A stretch of 64,000 nt of DNA from Salvator merianae (GCA_003586115.2 QVOM02000126.1:10469036-10533035); one strand, 5' to 3'. Counted from the stretch's first letter, positions 1 through 10,200 are shown. Translations and numbers: made by a program. The notes: a model not told the origin generated them from the sequence alone.

Positions 1-242
1 CATTCTTCAAGCTATCCAGGCTGATTGCTGTCACTGCCTCTTCCGGTAGTAAATTCCATAGACCGATGACCCTCTGGGTGAAAAAATATTCCTCCTTGTC
101 AGTCCTAACTCTCCTGCCCATAAGCTTCATAGAGTGCCCCCTGGTCCTAGTGTTGTGCAATAGAGAAAATACTTTTTCTCCATCCACCTTTACCACACCA
201 TGCATGATTTTATATACCTCAGTCAGGTCCCCTCTTAAATGC
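1..242 (-). mobile_element. CR1 LINE 3' fragment, clipped by window edge
   Basis: On the minus strand this is the 3' part of a CR1 ORF2 (C-terminal coding region). It runs in parallel with the fuller copy at 8587-9262: the stretches around 22-110 and 120-240 match it almost word for word. The 3' end lies outside the window. Frames are broken, so it is a dead copy. Confidence 0.8.
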
Positions 243-699
243 CCCATAGACTTTCTTCATCATACAAAGGCATATGGGAAAATGGTTCCTGAGGCAAAAA
301 GAACCTCAAAGGATGCCTTGGAGTCACCCTCTGCTCTCTATAAGGAAAATTTTATAAACAAAGAGGTTAAGGAGGGATGTATAAAAAGGGACGCCGCAAT
401 TTTCATGCCATGCACAAATGAAACTGTTCACTTGTATTAGAAACTACTTGGAAGGAGGAAGGATGACTGTGTCCAAATTTAGTTGTTTATGAAATTTCCT
501 AGCCTCATGTTAACATCTGATTCTTTGGAGTCCCTCATTTGAAATCCGCATAATCCCCAAATGGCATTTTCAGGGTTATAGATGGCAGTCGTTCCATTCA
601 GCAAATCAGGGTCCACGACAGCCAGGATAAGGAATAAGCATTATATGTGATCTTTACTTCTATATTTGCTACACTTCTTATTTTCCACCCTTTGTTCTG
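243..699. other. No recognised feature
   Basis: AT-rich sequence with no repeat or exon that I can identify. The plus-strand open frame 66-440 runs antisense through the CR1 copy and is not credible as a gene. Confidence 0.5.
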
Positions 700-703
700 A
701 AGA

Positions 704-993
704 AAAAGAAGAAGAACTTAGTTTTTATTCCCCGCTTTTCTCGGCCGAAGCTGATTCAAAGCAGCTTACAAGGTTATTTTTTGCCTGAAGGCTTACATCT
801 GTCTATCTTCCGCATCACACAAAGTGATGCTCCCTATTTATCTACTTACAATTACTTGCTTTCGAACAGCTAGGTTGGCTGGAGCTAGAGGCCAGTAGAG
901 GGCGCTCATCCCCTCTACACGGCAGACAGTTCTAGGCGAACTCCAATCCTCCTATTGAAAGATCAGTGCCTTAGCCTTCTGCGCCACCGTGCC
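704..993 (-). mobile_element. tRNA-derived SINE with perfect TSD
   Basis: Read on the minus strand, the head holds a pol III A-box-like motif TGGCGCAGAAGG (plus positions 975-986), with a degenerate B-box-like stretch about 40 bases further on. The body ends in a LINE-like tail and a GAA/TTC-rich 3' end. The element is flanked by a perfect 9-bp direct repeat TTCTGAAGA (695-703 and 994-1002), the expected target-site duplication for LINE-mobilised SINEs. The exact SINE family is not known to me. Confidence 0.75.
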
Positions 994-1002
994 TTCTGAA
1001 GA

Positions 1003-1940
1003 CTGGCATATCAAACTTTTGAAATATACTTTAATGCCTAAGATTACAGCAGAGCCAAGACAGGCAAGATGATGTAAATTTAATTTTAAAAAATATAAAC
1101 GTTTCACAGATTATAATCACATGAACAATCTGTTCCCAGATCCAAGTTTCATTCTTGGTGTTGTTCTTTCAATATTTATTTTGTTATCCCGTTTTATGTT
1201 TTTGTATTTTATGCCTTATTCCACCAGCAGATCGTCTGGTATCAAATCAATTCTCACTTTCATATATAGGGTCCTTTATGCTATTTGTTCCTTTTATTGC
1301 GAATTACATAATGATATAAAGGGTCGAAATCAATCCAGTAAACTACAGCTGAGCCAACTTCTCTCTACGGCTTTGGTTACTGAAGTGAGGGGGAGAAATT
1401 TCAGATGGATGACTAATTTTGCCTTTATAATTACTGGAGTGGCACTGGTCATCTTTGTTAAATCTCTGTTGTCTCACAGCTACTAATACATTCATACATG
1501 TAGATTCTGTAGTGTGTCATCCTAATAGAGAGTCATTCTGGAAATGAAATTGCTACTTTGCTACTGACAGAAGCCCCCTCAGTCTTACTTGGAAATGGAT
1601 GTATTAAAAATGGGATGTTAAAAGGTTGGCCAGAAATTGGAGGCTGTGAAACAATCATGAAGAAAAAATATGCTTCTGCAAAAAGCGGCAGCAAAAAAAC
1701 CAGCACATTTGCCCCTAATTTTTCTGTCACTCTCCAAATTCAGCAAAAAGTTTGACTTTCCAACTTTTTCGGCTACACAATTAGAGGGTTGGAGATTGGG
1801 GCAAGCTGCCACTTTGATGGATCAAATGTATGCTAGAAACATCTGAAGACAACAGCCTGGCAAAGGATTAATTGAAAAAGAGGTTTTAAGCACAAGAGAT
1901 TTTAAATCTCGTAAAAGAGATTTTAAGTACAGGATGGAAT
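1003..1940. other. No recognised feature
   Basis: Contains an open frame at 1121-1486 (121 aa, hydrophobic) with no recognisable domain and no splice or promoter support. AT-rich, probably unique or ancient repeat sequence. Confidence 0.4.
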
Positions 1941-1948
1941 CTTTTTAT

Positions 1949-2137
1949 CAGCGACGGCCCGTGACTTTAAGGGCGGGTGTTCGCGCCCTGTGCAAAGCGC
2001 ACCCCGGCTGTTCACGGGGTCTCCGGGCATCCATACTGCCGCAGCTGCAGTACACAGACCTGGAGACCCCGCAAACAGCCGTGGTGCACTTTACGCGGAG
2101 CGCGAACACCCATCCTTAAAGTCACGGGCTGCCACTG
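1949..2137. mobile_element. Fold-back hAT MITE, copy 1
   Basis: Begins CAGCGACGGCC and ends with its near complement GGGCTGCCACTG; the two arms are largely complementary along their whole length, so the element can fold into one long hairpin. It is flanked by a perfect 8-bp duplication CTTTTTAT (1941-1948 and 2138-2145), the hallmark of hAT transposition. Sister copies are at 7534, 9716, 14431, 51610 and 53317. There is no coding capacity, so it must have been moved by a transposase in trans. Confidence 0.88.
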
Positions 2138-2349
2138 CTTTTTATTGACAGCTGTCAGGAGATACTGAGGTAACAACCACACAGGACTGTCAGCTGATAC
2201 TAGCAGCCCTAGTGAAAATTCCAGTGGCCCCTGAAATGTTAAATTCTAGTTTTCCTTGAAACGTTTACCATTCCTGCAAAAGTTATGTTATACAGCCTGG
2301 CAAATGTTTTAAGTTCTTTTAAGTCGTTATTTAGGAGGATAGGGATCCA

Positions 2350-2795
2350 GGGCCTGTCCACACTTACCACTGCAGAACAGGATAATGCTCCTGTTCTACA
2401 GTGGTATTGACCATGCAGCGTGGACAGCATCCACACTGCATGGATGTAGTACCTACCTGCAGCAGAAGACCAGCATTCACAGTGCAAATGATTTCAGTGA
2501 CCGATCCTTACCATAGCAACGGCCAGGAAACGGCCAGCCACTGCCATGGAGACTGACAGCGCCATGCAGCGCACAGGCACGATTGTGCAATTGCGCAGTC
2601 ACAGCTGCAGCAAGTGCTAAACACACTTTACTGGGAACTGACTATCAGCTCCCATTAAAGCTGTGGAGTGCTAATTTGTGCTCCACAGCTGGTTGTGATC
2701 GGGAGCAGCATTATGCTTCTTCTGGTTGTGAGTGCCTTTGCAGAGTGTACTAGTGAGTGTTTCAGATGCTTGCTAGTACAAGTGTGAACAGGCCC
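2350..2795. mobile_element. MITE, GGGCCTGTTCGCACTT family, copy 1
   Basis: Starts GGGCCTGTCCACACTTA and ends AAGTGTGAACAGGCCC, inverted termini shared with elements near 3693, 6378, 10015, 11786, 17684 and 62521. The interior contains GC-rich inverted segments similar to those copies. I could not find a clean TSD for this copy. Superfamily is uncertain (hAT-like by general form). Confidence 0.7.
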
Positions 2796-2875
2796 CCTGT
2801 TTGTTTGTTGTGGATAAAGTATATGGCTGGATATGATATAAGCTTACATTTTTACCGAAAGGGTTGTTACTTTAA

Positions 2876-4402
2876 GGGCCCAGTCACACCTAAGTTTTAA
2901 TCCAGCTTTGGTTTTTTTTAAATTTAAAATATGTAAAATATACAGTTAGACCAAAGGAAAAATTCATGAGCTAACAGTGGGCATTTTCACACTTAGGAGA
3001 GTAGAATGTACTAATTAGCAGGGTTCCGGACGTGATAGGTACAGGATAGGTATGGTGAGTAGTATTCGCACTTGTAAGCAATGGAACAGTTTGCAAGCTG
3101 GCCAGCAAGGGGAGCAGTACGGATGGGAATGAACTAGTTAGGTAGCTGTATTCAAAGCCAGAGTAGCTCCTTTCGAAGTCATGTTTGAAACAGCAGCCAG
3201 GGTACAAAGCTGAAAGTGGAAACCAGGTCACAAAGTGTTCAACAGCGCCTGTGTGGCCCCACCGGCCCCTCCCCCCCGCCATTTCAAACCCAGAAGTAGT
3301 GCGAACGCAGCTCCCTTGATCTACACCTGATGGTGCAAGTCAGCTTCCAGACTGCAATTTAGTGCACCAGCGCTACTCCGCTTCAGGTGAGCATCAGGTG
3401 GGCTTCGGTGAGCTTCAAGGCAGCTGATTCCGTTTGTAGGTGCAAATGCACCTCACTAGTGAGTGGACAGGAATGTTCCACTCCCATAGTGCGAACAAGG
3501 CCATTATTTCATGTTGACTTCCTCCTTCTTCAGAAGTAGTTTTAATCCAGCTTCAATCCATTTTTGGATTGAAAGAACACATCATCAAAGTGACTAATTA
3601 TTTTCTTCCCACTTTATTTAACCAAAAGGTGGATTTTCTGATTTAGCTAGTACTGAAAGAAAACATCTTATTTCACTGTGGTGTTCTCTCAGACCATTTT
3701 CAAACTTACTACGCTAGTACAGAGTAATTAGTCTGTGCTAGTGTAGTACCTAACCATGCAGCACGGACTTTGTCCACACTGCGTGGCCGAAAACAAGTCC
3801 TGAAGCTGGCTACAGGTATTTCTGGTATGAACTCCGGTAGCCATGCCCAATCCTTGCCACGGCAGTGGCCAGTAAGCAGCCGGCTGCTGCCTTGACAACC
3901 AGCAGCAGTGCCACGCACATGTGCACACACGCACGATGGGGCAATCTGTGTGATTCCCCAATCGCGCCTGCGCAATGGGCTGATCATAGCAGCGCCATCA
4001 AGCCAACGCAATCAGGCCACACGATGCAGGCCCAATTGTGGCATTGCAGACCCAACTGGGGCATTACGTGGGTCCAGTCGGGCTCGCACAGTGGGGCAGG
4101 CCCAATGGCCCCACCGCACATGCATGACCACGTGATCACACATACGCAATGGGAACACTGCACTCAAGATGGCCGCTGCCATGGTACAGATACTATGTAC
4201 TTCAGGTAAGGTTGCAGTCTACTTTCTAGTGCACCACCAATAGTACCAATCGGGAGCAGATGAGGTCCGCTCCCGGTCGCTTCAGCCATCTTGCGGTGCG
4301 AACACACTTGGACAGCGAGCATTCTCAATGCTTGCTAATGTCAGGTACGAATAGGCCCTCAGTCTAAAAGTAGACTGAAGCTAGATTAAAACTTAGGACC
4401 AC
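2876..4402. mobile_element. MITE of the 220-bp 'ACACCTAAGTTTTAATCC' family, split by insertions
   Basis: The left terminus GGGCCCAGTCACACCTAAG and the degraded right terminus (AGATTAAAACTTAGGACC, to about 4402) match the compact copies at 53569-53790 and 54081-54301, which are only about 220 bp. The extra length comes from inserted DNA: one block about 2975-3505 bounded by TTTTCACACTTA and AGTGCGAACAAGGCCA, and a second element at 3693-4358. A duplicated inner segment resumes at about 3538. Boundaries are approximate. Confidence 0.6.
3693..4358. mobile_element. MITE, GGGCCTGTTCGCACTT family, nested copy
   Basis: Inserted inside the right half of the MITE that begins at 2876: the host sequence reads up to TTCTCTCAG, and resumes after AATAGGCCC with CTCAGTCT. 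Its ends (ACCATTTTCAAACTTA and AGGTACGAATAGGCC) are diverged forms of the family termini. The interior is CpG- and CA-rich. Open frames on both strands here are non-coding. Confidence 0.55.
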
Positions 4403-5330
4403 ATCTCCCTTTGTTATTCCACAGATCCGTGGCAACTGGGAACGGGAGTTGTCTCTTGATTTATGCTTTGGCTGAAACTAACGTGATAGGTTTAACCCCA
4501 GAGTCGACCTGGCAATGTGAAATTGGTGTCTTCCTACAGATGTAAATCATGTACTTGTTTCAATTATTGTCAGTTGTTTGAAGTGATTCCTTTGATTGGT
4601 TTCCTATACAGGCAACCTGGATGTTTCACTAAACTGTCTTACGGCCACAAAGCTAGCTGTTGGGGTCTCTCTGGCCAGAGACTTCATCTCGTCTGTTATT
4701 GCATGTTCTTTCTGCCAGGTTTTCCCAGGTATGATTGGGAATTCTTATCAACTCCACGAGAACCTAAGTGCTGTGATTACAGCAGTGTTGTTTTGCGTGC
4801 AATGACACCATGTCTGTGCGGCAGACCAGCAGTCCACCAGAGTCCACTGGAGCCTCCCAGAGAATGGCCTGCCTGCGTGGGATCAGGCATTGGAGTGTCC
4901 CTTAGTGCAAAATTGCACTGGAGCCCACTACAAGAGGACACTGCTTGAAAGCAGTCTCCACCATTCCCAGGGAGAAACCAGACCAGCTGTCCACTGTGAG
5001 AATGACTGGTTTGGTATACCCAACAGGTGGAGCCTGGTGCCATTTTACTGGGATCCTGGAATTAGCCCCAGAAATGGGCCATTTCTGGGTGCTCAATGAA
5101 AACAGTTCCCGTCAGCAGTTTCATAGGCTGAGCATGGAAGTTCCCAGTTGATGACATTGGGCCAAACCAGACTGTCACAATGTGGACAGCCTGTGGCACG
5201 CAGTCCAAGCTGCTGCTCCAGCCTTGGCCCAGATCGCATAGTGTGGACCAACACATGCCTTGCAGAAATTACCAGAAGAGAGCAAACTGTATCCATGTCC
5301 TGCTTGAGGAGTTCCATGTGCAACAAGGTG
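4403..5330. other. No recognised feature
   Basis: Moderately GC-rich sequence with several short overlapping open frames on both strands (for example 4517-4948), none with a recognisable domain. Probably an old unclassified repeat. Confidence 0.35.
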
Positions 5331-5334
5331 GCCA

Positions 5335-5402
5335 CTGTCCAATCATGCTGCTGGCCTAGATGGGCCACTGGTCTGATCCAGCGGGGCATTTCATAGGTTC
5401 TT
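5335..5402 (+). mobile_element. CR1 3' end fragment
   Basis: Short plus-strand CR1 tail: the 'gggccactggtctgatccag' region is followed by a diverged form of the TTATGTTCTTA tail. Only the last ~70 bases are recognisable. Confidence 0.6.
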
Positions 5403-5719
5403 AAGTTATTATTTAGAAGGTTTTAAAAGTACTTTAGGCTGTTACAAATTGTGCTGTGACTGCTAGGGTAGCATCTACATTGGGGGGCGCACAATGACAG
5501 GACGAGTTACCCCCAGTGGAACGTGGAGGCTGATCTCCACAGCCATATGAAAGTGTTCTCCAGACTCCCATAGGTGGTACTGATTTATTTGTTTATTTAA
5601 AGCATTTATATACTGTTTCCTCATTTAAAAAAAACAAACAAAACCAAAGCAGTTTCCTATAAAAGCTAAATACAAGGTTAAAAACAGATTTACAAGTCAT
5701 CATGCTGCACTTATCTTCG
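5403..5719. other. Mostly unrecognised; possible LINE tail
   Basis: An AT-rich stretch at about 5580-5665 (TTTATTTGTTTATTTAAAGC then TTTATATACTG) resembles the reverse complement of squamate L2-type 3' tails. The rest is not recognised. Confidence 0.35.
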
Positions 5720-6105
5720 CCTACGATATAGACTATGGGCCTCCCTTCTGTATTGCAGACAGGTCCACGGGTGGCCATACCCACTTCTGCTATGCTCCAT
5801 CCACACAGGCTGGAGTGTAATTCAGTTCAAGGAGCTCTTGATCTGGATCGCCAGCAGACCCAATTAAACAGGTCTACCAGAGGAACAACATGCCCCAGTC
5901 CAGAACACAGAGGCATGCAGAAAGCATGCCTCTGTTTTCTAGGCTACAGGGGAACCCATTTCAGTGGTGCACCAAAGCGTGCTGCCAAAACGGGTCCCCC
6001 GGGGACTTTGAGGCTAGGAACTTTTATTCCTAGTCCCTCAGAGTTCTTGGAGGTTGGCTCTGAAGCTCATGCGAGCTTCAGGGCCAGTGCAGAAGCTGGT
6101 CTGAA
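5720..6105 (-). mobile_element. Large MITE (TTTCTGCACT family), partial minus copy
   Basis: The reverse complement of about 5800-6040 matches 42850-43085: shared landmarks are CTTGATCTGGAT near 5838-5849, the AGACC...TTAAACAGGTCT segment, and the 'gggtccccnggggac' block with 'ttcctagtccctcagag' near 6000-6045. It is a diverged partial copy of the element annotated at 42686-43193. The terminal 'cagaaagg' end of a further minus copy is seen at about 7261-7370. Confidence 0.6.
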
Positions 6106-6107
6106 CC

Positions 6108-6374
6108 ATAAGAACATAAGAGGACCCCTGCTGGATTGGGCCACGACCCATCTAGCCCAGCATCCTGTCTCACACAGTGGCCCACCAATTGATTCTAGAC
6201 ATTCTCAAGCAGAAGACAAAGACAAAATTTTACCTGCTCTCCACTCCCTGCAAATGGCCTTTAGAGGCATCCTGCCTGTCTCTCAACCCTGGAGGCAGTA
6301 CCCGGGCATACATTCCAGATAAGAACATAAGAGGCTTCCTGCTGGATCAAACCATGGCCCATCTAGTCCAGCAT
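6108..6374 (-). mobile_element. Two CR1 3' ends head-to-tail (second interrupted)
   Basis: The first copy occupies 6108-6320, starting at AAGAACATAAGAGG (the reversed CR1 tail). A second copy starts immediately at 6321 with the same AAGAACATAAGAGG and runs to the words 'agtccagcat' at about 6374. It is then broken by a 0.76-kb MITE and resumes at 7139. Confidence 0.85.
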
Positions 6375-6377
6375 GAA

Positions 6378-7138
6378 GGGCCTTTTCACACAGTGGTATG
6401 GATGACACAGCAAGGATGCTATCTGCACTGCACAGCGGCGTAGCTAAACGTTCCGCCACCTGGGGCGGACCAAACGGCAGCAGCCGAGCAGAGCGCCCCG
6501 CCCTGCAGGGTGCCCCGCCCTGCAGGACACCCCGCCCTGCAGGGTGCCCCGCCCTGCAGGGTGCCCCGCCCTGCAGGACACCCCGCCCTGCAGCTGCCTA
6601 CTCCCGCTGCCGTCGTGATGATGGACGTGCGCGCGCGCCAACCAGCACGGCGAGCGGGCGGGGTGAGCATGGCGAACGCGGATGCCAGCCGGCGCGGCGA
6701 GCGGGCGGGCGGGCGGGGTGAGCGTGGCGAGTGAGCGGCGGGCAGGGCGAGTGTGGCGAGTGAGCGGCAGGCGTGGCGAGCGAGCGGCGGACGTGCTGGT
6801 GAAGCCGAGAAAAGGCAAACCGATGGCCGGGCGGGAGGGAGGGAGGGCCCAACTCATAGGCGGGCGCCGCCCCCAACAATGTGCCGCCCGGTGCACAGAG
6901 CCCCCCGCGCCAACCCCTTACTATGCCTCTGGCACTGCGTGGCCCTAGTACTTACCTGCAGCAGGCTACCAGCATTTGCGGTACTCAGGCCCAACTGCCA
7001 CACAAGGGCAAACATGCTTTACCATGAGCTGGATACAAGCTCCCAGTCACCCATTCCTGGCCACTCAGATCTCCACAAAGTGTGGAAGCACTTTGCTAGC
7101 AAGCTGCCCTGACGCTAATTCAAAGTGCAAACAGGCCC
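6378..7138. mobile_element. MITE, GGGCCTGTTCGCACTT family, inserted in CR1
   Basis: The left end GGGCCTTTTCACACAG and right end CAAAGTGCAAACAGGCCC match the family termini. The interior 'cctgcagcaggctaccagca' matches the related region of 2450-2475. CR1 sequence flanks both sides (to 6374 and from 7139), proving insertion into a pre-existing CR1. It carries its own insertion, the hAT MITE at 6433-6931. Confidence 0.8.
6433..6931. mobile_element. hAT MITE (CAGNGGCGTAGC termini), nested
   Basis: Left end CAGCGGCGTAGCTAA; the right end is the complement of CAGAGGCATAGTAAG. It is flanked by an 8-bp duplication with one mismatch (GCACTGCA 6425-6432, GCACTGCG 6932-6939). The interior is extremely GC-rich, with a short GCCCTGCAGG(G/A) tandem repeat at about 6499-6594 and CpG-rich GAGCGGGCGGG-type repeats. 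Open frames across it are composition artefacts. A 242-bp relative is at 20355-20596. Confidence 0.88.
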
Positions 7139-7260
7139 CCATCTCACACAGTGGCCCACCAATTGCTTCTGGGCATCTCAAGCAGAATAAAAAAGCAAAA
7201 CCTTCACCTGTTCTCGACTCCCCGCAAATGGCCTTCAGAGGCATCCTGCCTGTCTCTCCA
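7139..7260 (-). mobile_element. CR1 3' fragment, continuation of 6321-6374
   Basis: Resumes the CR1 interrupted at 6374: 'ctcacacagtggcccaccaa' and following text match the uninterrupted copies at 8650-8760 and 24235-24350. Ends at about 7260, where a fragment of the TTTCTGCACT family follows. Confidence 0.85.
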
Positions 7261-7375
7261 GTGCCATCATGCAGACAATGCTGTTACAGACCACTGTGTG
7301 CCGTGATCCAGACCAGTGAGTGGTTCAGATCCACTGATCCAGATCATGGCTTTTGCATGCAGAAAGGCCCATTGA
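7261..7375 (-). mobile_element. Terminal fragment of the TTTCTGCACT-family MITE
   Basis: The reverse complement of this segment matches 42690-42780: shared words are 'ccactgatccagatcatggc' read on the plus strand here and 'gccatgatctggatcagtgg' at 42707-42726, ending in GCAGAAAGGCCC. Confidence 0.6.
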
Positions 7376-7533
7376 CTTCCAGCTACTGTTGAGGCAGCTT
7401 GAATCCCTGGTTCCAGAGCAGGATGAGACCTGCTAAGAGGCACTTCGCACCAGGGCATCCTGATGGTGTGATCAAGGACCCTTTGGCCAATTCCATTTCT
7501 ATTTTTAATTCTAGAATTTATATACAGTAGTCC

Positions 7534-7742
7534 CAGCGGTGGCTGGCGGTTTTAAGCCTTGGTGTTCGTGCCCCGTCAAAGTGCTCCACGGCTGTTCGCG
7601 GGGCCTCCGGCCCTCCGTACTGCCTCAGCAGGTCGCTAGGCAACCTGCTGAGGCAGTACGGAGGCCCAGAGGCCCCACAAACAGCCGTGGCACACTTTGA
7701 TGGGGTGCGAACACCAAGGCTTAAAGCTGCTGCCCGCCGCTG
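7534..7742. mobile_element. Fold-back hAT MITE, copy 2
   Basis: Arms begin CAGCGGTGGCTGGCGG and end CTGCCCGCCGCTG. The two halves are close reverse complements around a centre near 7632-7640. Flanking 8-mers AGTAGTCC (7526-7533) and AGTAGTAG (7743-7750) agree at six of eight positions. Same family as 1949-2137. Confidence 0.85.
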
Positions 7743-7750
7743 AGTAGTAG

Positions 7751-8586
7751 CTCATTAAACGTTAGGGTTCGATTCTTGGAAAGCGCTCTGGGTCCCAAAA
7801 TCTGCAAGCAACAAGGAACCCCCAATCCATGCTGCTTCTGAGGCTGAAAATCAGTTTGGCAGTATCAGACATGCAAACATGTGGGGTTCCCTTTTTTTCA
7901 GTCCGCAATGGCAAGTATCAAGGTATCAAAACTTCTCTCTTACATTTACACCTGTGCGTAGCAAATAATTTGCAGATAGATCTCCTATTTTTGATCTCTT
8001 TTGCCACCTGTTTGGGGTCTTTTAGGCTTGTGCATGCTTGGTTTTCCTCCCAGTTCCTCTTCTTCAATCAGCAGATTCTTTCTCTGATTCAATTTACTGC
8101 CCAGCTTTGCAGATTTGGGAAATCTGGTAAAGAGCGTATATAAATTAAATCAATTCCTCTTTCACCGCCAGTGCTGGCTCAATGCCATCAGAATCATTTG
8201 GAAGCCAACCAAAGCCAGGCTAGTTCAAAAGCCCATCCTATACACAAGCTTGCAGTTTCATTAGCTGGCTAGTATTTCTGGAGCCTCTGATGCAGTTTTG
8301 AGCTTCAAAGCATGCAGAAGGCAGGGGGACTTAATGAGAACACCTTGGATCCTAAGGGGTTTTTTGATCTTAATTGCTTTTTTCCTCCCTGGAGCAGATA
8401 CAAAGGGATTGCAGCTAAATCTGTTATGCAACCCAGGGAAAACAAAAGTTCACTTACCAATGAGATTCATTGATTCACTGGCTAAAGCTTTAGTCCAGAG
8501 ATTAAGGCTGCAGTAGAGACTTTCAACTTCATGGTGGACCAGCCCACTGGGAAATCATACCTCCCATGGAATGCTGCATCTGCATG
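7751..8586. other. No recognised feature
   Basis: Probably unique sequence. Open frames of about 70-105 aa occur but none shows a domain, splice borders or codon pattern that I trust. Confidence 0.4.
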
Positions 8587-9262
8587 GGATAAGAACATAA
8601 GAGGAGCCTTGCTGGATCAGGCCACAGACCATCTAGTCCAGCATCCTGTCTCACACTGTGGCCCACCAATTGCTTCTGGGCATTCTCAAGCAGAAGATGA
8701 AGGCAAAACCTTCAACTGCTCTCTACTTCCTGCAGATGGCCTTTAGAGGCATCTTGCCTACCTCTCTGACCTGGAGGCAGTACCTAGGTATCCATTCTAG
8801 TAGTCACTGATACACCTGTCCTCCATGAATTTGTCCAACCTGTTCTTAAATCTATCCAGGCTGATTGCTGTCACCACCTCTTCTGGTACTCAATTCCATA
8901 GACCGATGACCCTCTGGGTGGAAAAATACTTCCCCTTGTTGGTCCTAACTCTCCAGCCCATCAGCTTCATAGAGTGCTCCCTGGTCCTAGCATTGCACCA
9001 ATAGAGAAAACAGTTTTTCTCTATCCCCCTTTTCAACATGCTTCAATCAGGTCCCCTCTTAAACATAATCTTTCAAGACTGAAGAGGCCAAGGCATTGCA
9101 GCCTGATTTCATAAGGATGCATTTCAGCCCCTTGATCATTCTGGTTGCCCTTTTCTGCATCTTATCCAGTTCCACAATATCCTTTCTGAGGTGAGGTGAC
9201 CGGAATTGTACACAATATTCCAAGCATGGCCTCACCATAGATTTATAAAGAGGCACAATGAC
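8587..9262 (-). mobile_element. CR1 LINE 3' end with ORF2 C-terminus
   Basis: The longest copy of the TTCTTATG-tail CR1 subfamily here. The tail complement AAGAACATAAGAGG begins the feature. Upstream on the minus strand is the ORF2 C-terminus, including the frame at 9059-9256 with the CR1-typical 'MVRPCLEYCVQF' and 'KMQKRATRMIKGL' words. It is 5' truncated at about 9262, carries stops and is not functional. Confidence 0.88.
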
Positions 9263-9503
9263 ATTTGCCGACTTGTTGGCAATCTGATGAGGTACTTGAG
9301 CAGACTACAGTGAAAAAATGGCACAGTGTTGCCCATTCCAGTGGGAGGCAGCTTAAAAGCGATCTCCAAAGCTTTCCTTGGTGGTGATTTTGATGTTTCG
9401 TTGTTTGATGGTTTCTTGTTCATTTGTTGATGCTTTAATGTAATTTGTATCTGTTGATAGCCACCCAGAGCCCAATTCGGGATGGGCAGGATATAAGCCT
9501 AAT

Positions 9504-9540
<37 letters not shown>

Positions 9541-9541
9541 T
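9263..9541 (+). mobile_element. LINE/SINE tail remnant ending in an ATC microsatellite
   Basis: From about 9455 the text 'gccacccagagccca...gggatgggcaggatataag' followed by CTAATAAAT is the form of squamate L2-type 3' ends. It terminates in about eleven ATC units (9508-9541). The part before 9400 is not assigned. The Asp/Met-run open frames on the minus strand are translations of this microsatellite. Confidence 0.55.
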
Positions 9542-9715
9542 TGGACCAGCCACTCATATGCAGATGGCACTGAGCAGCTGATGCAATCTACTGGGTGTGA
9601 AGAGCCTGATGCCATTTTGCCAGGCTCCCAGAAGTGCCCCAGATGAGTGCTGTTTCTGGGCACCTGGCTCAGACAGCCCCAGCTGTCCATTTTGGAGGCT
9701 GGCAACTTTTGTTAG

Positions 9716-9862
9716 CAGGACCGGCGGTCACCGGCTTTAAGGGCGGGTATTTGTACTGTCGGCAACCTGCTGTGACAGTACGGAGGCCCGGAGGCCCTGC
9801 AAACAGCTATGCCGTGCTTTGTGCGAGGCACAAATATCCACCCTTAAAGCCAGCGGCCACTG
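9716..9862. mobile_element. Fold-back hAT MITE, copy 3 (shortened)
   Basis: Begins CAGGACCGGCGGTCACCGG and ends CCAGCGGCCACTG. The left arm is shorter than in its sisters, so the total is only 147 bp. Flanking 8-mers TTTGTTAG and CTAGTTAC agree at five of eight positions, which suggests an older insertion. Confidence 0.8.
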
Positions 9863-10014
9863 CTAGTTACTAGCCTACAAAGCTGGGCCAGGATGGGCCA
9901 CCTGTAATTCAGATGGCCCTTGGTGTGGGTGAGGGCTGCCTTTCCAATCGCAATTAACAGCCTGGTATGGTATCATAATACCATATCAGGCTGGGAAGGA
10001 TCAGGCATGGAGGT

Positions 10015-10200
10015 GGCCATTTGTACTTCGAGGGCTGGATTAGCCCCATACCAGGCCACCAGCACTCAAAGTGCAAATGGCCCATGCAGGGCAGGTCCAA
10101 TCACCATGACAGTGGCCACAGCAATATCCAGTGCACGGCTGGATGTTGCCATGACAATCAGGATGTGATACACGGCTGGGCAGAAGGTGCAAACAGGCCC
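10015..10200. mobile_element. MITE, GGGCCTGTTCGCACTT family, short copy
   Basis: Starts GGCCATTTGTACTTCGAGG and ends AAGGTGCAAACAGGCCC. The interior has 'ccatgacagtggccaca', a word shared with 17929-17938. Internally deleted relative to the 450-bp members. Confidence 0.65.

Noticed and set aside
66..440. 124-aa frame at the left edge
   Set aside because: It runs antisense through a CR1 fragment into unrelated DNA.
975..986. Functional tRNA gene
   Set aside because: Only a tRNA-like promoter head is present. The body, tail and TSD show a SINE.
1121..1486. 121-aa hydrophobic frame
   Set aside because: AT-rich sequence easily gives Phe/Leu/Ile-rich frames; no family resemblance and no supporting signals.
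5735..6322. 195-aa plus-strand frame
   Set aside because: It crosses the boundary between a MITE copy and an antisense CR1 3' end, so it is a chance frame.
6398..6948. Ala/Arg/Pro-rich overlapping frames
   Set aside because: GC-rich interior of a hAT MITE lacks stop codons by composition.
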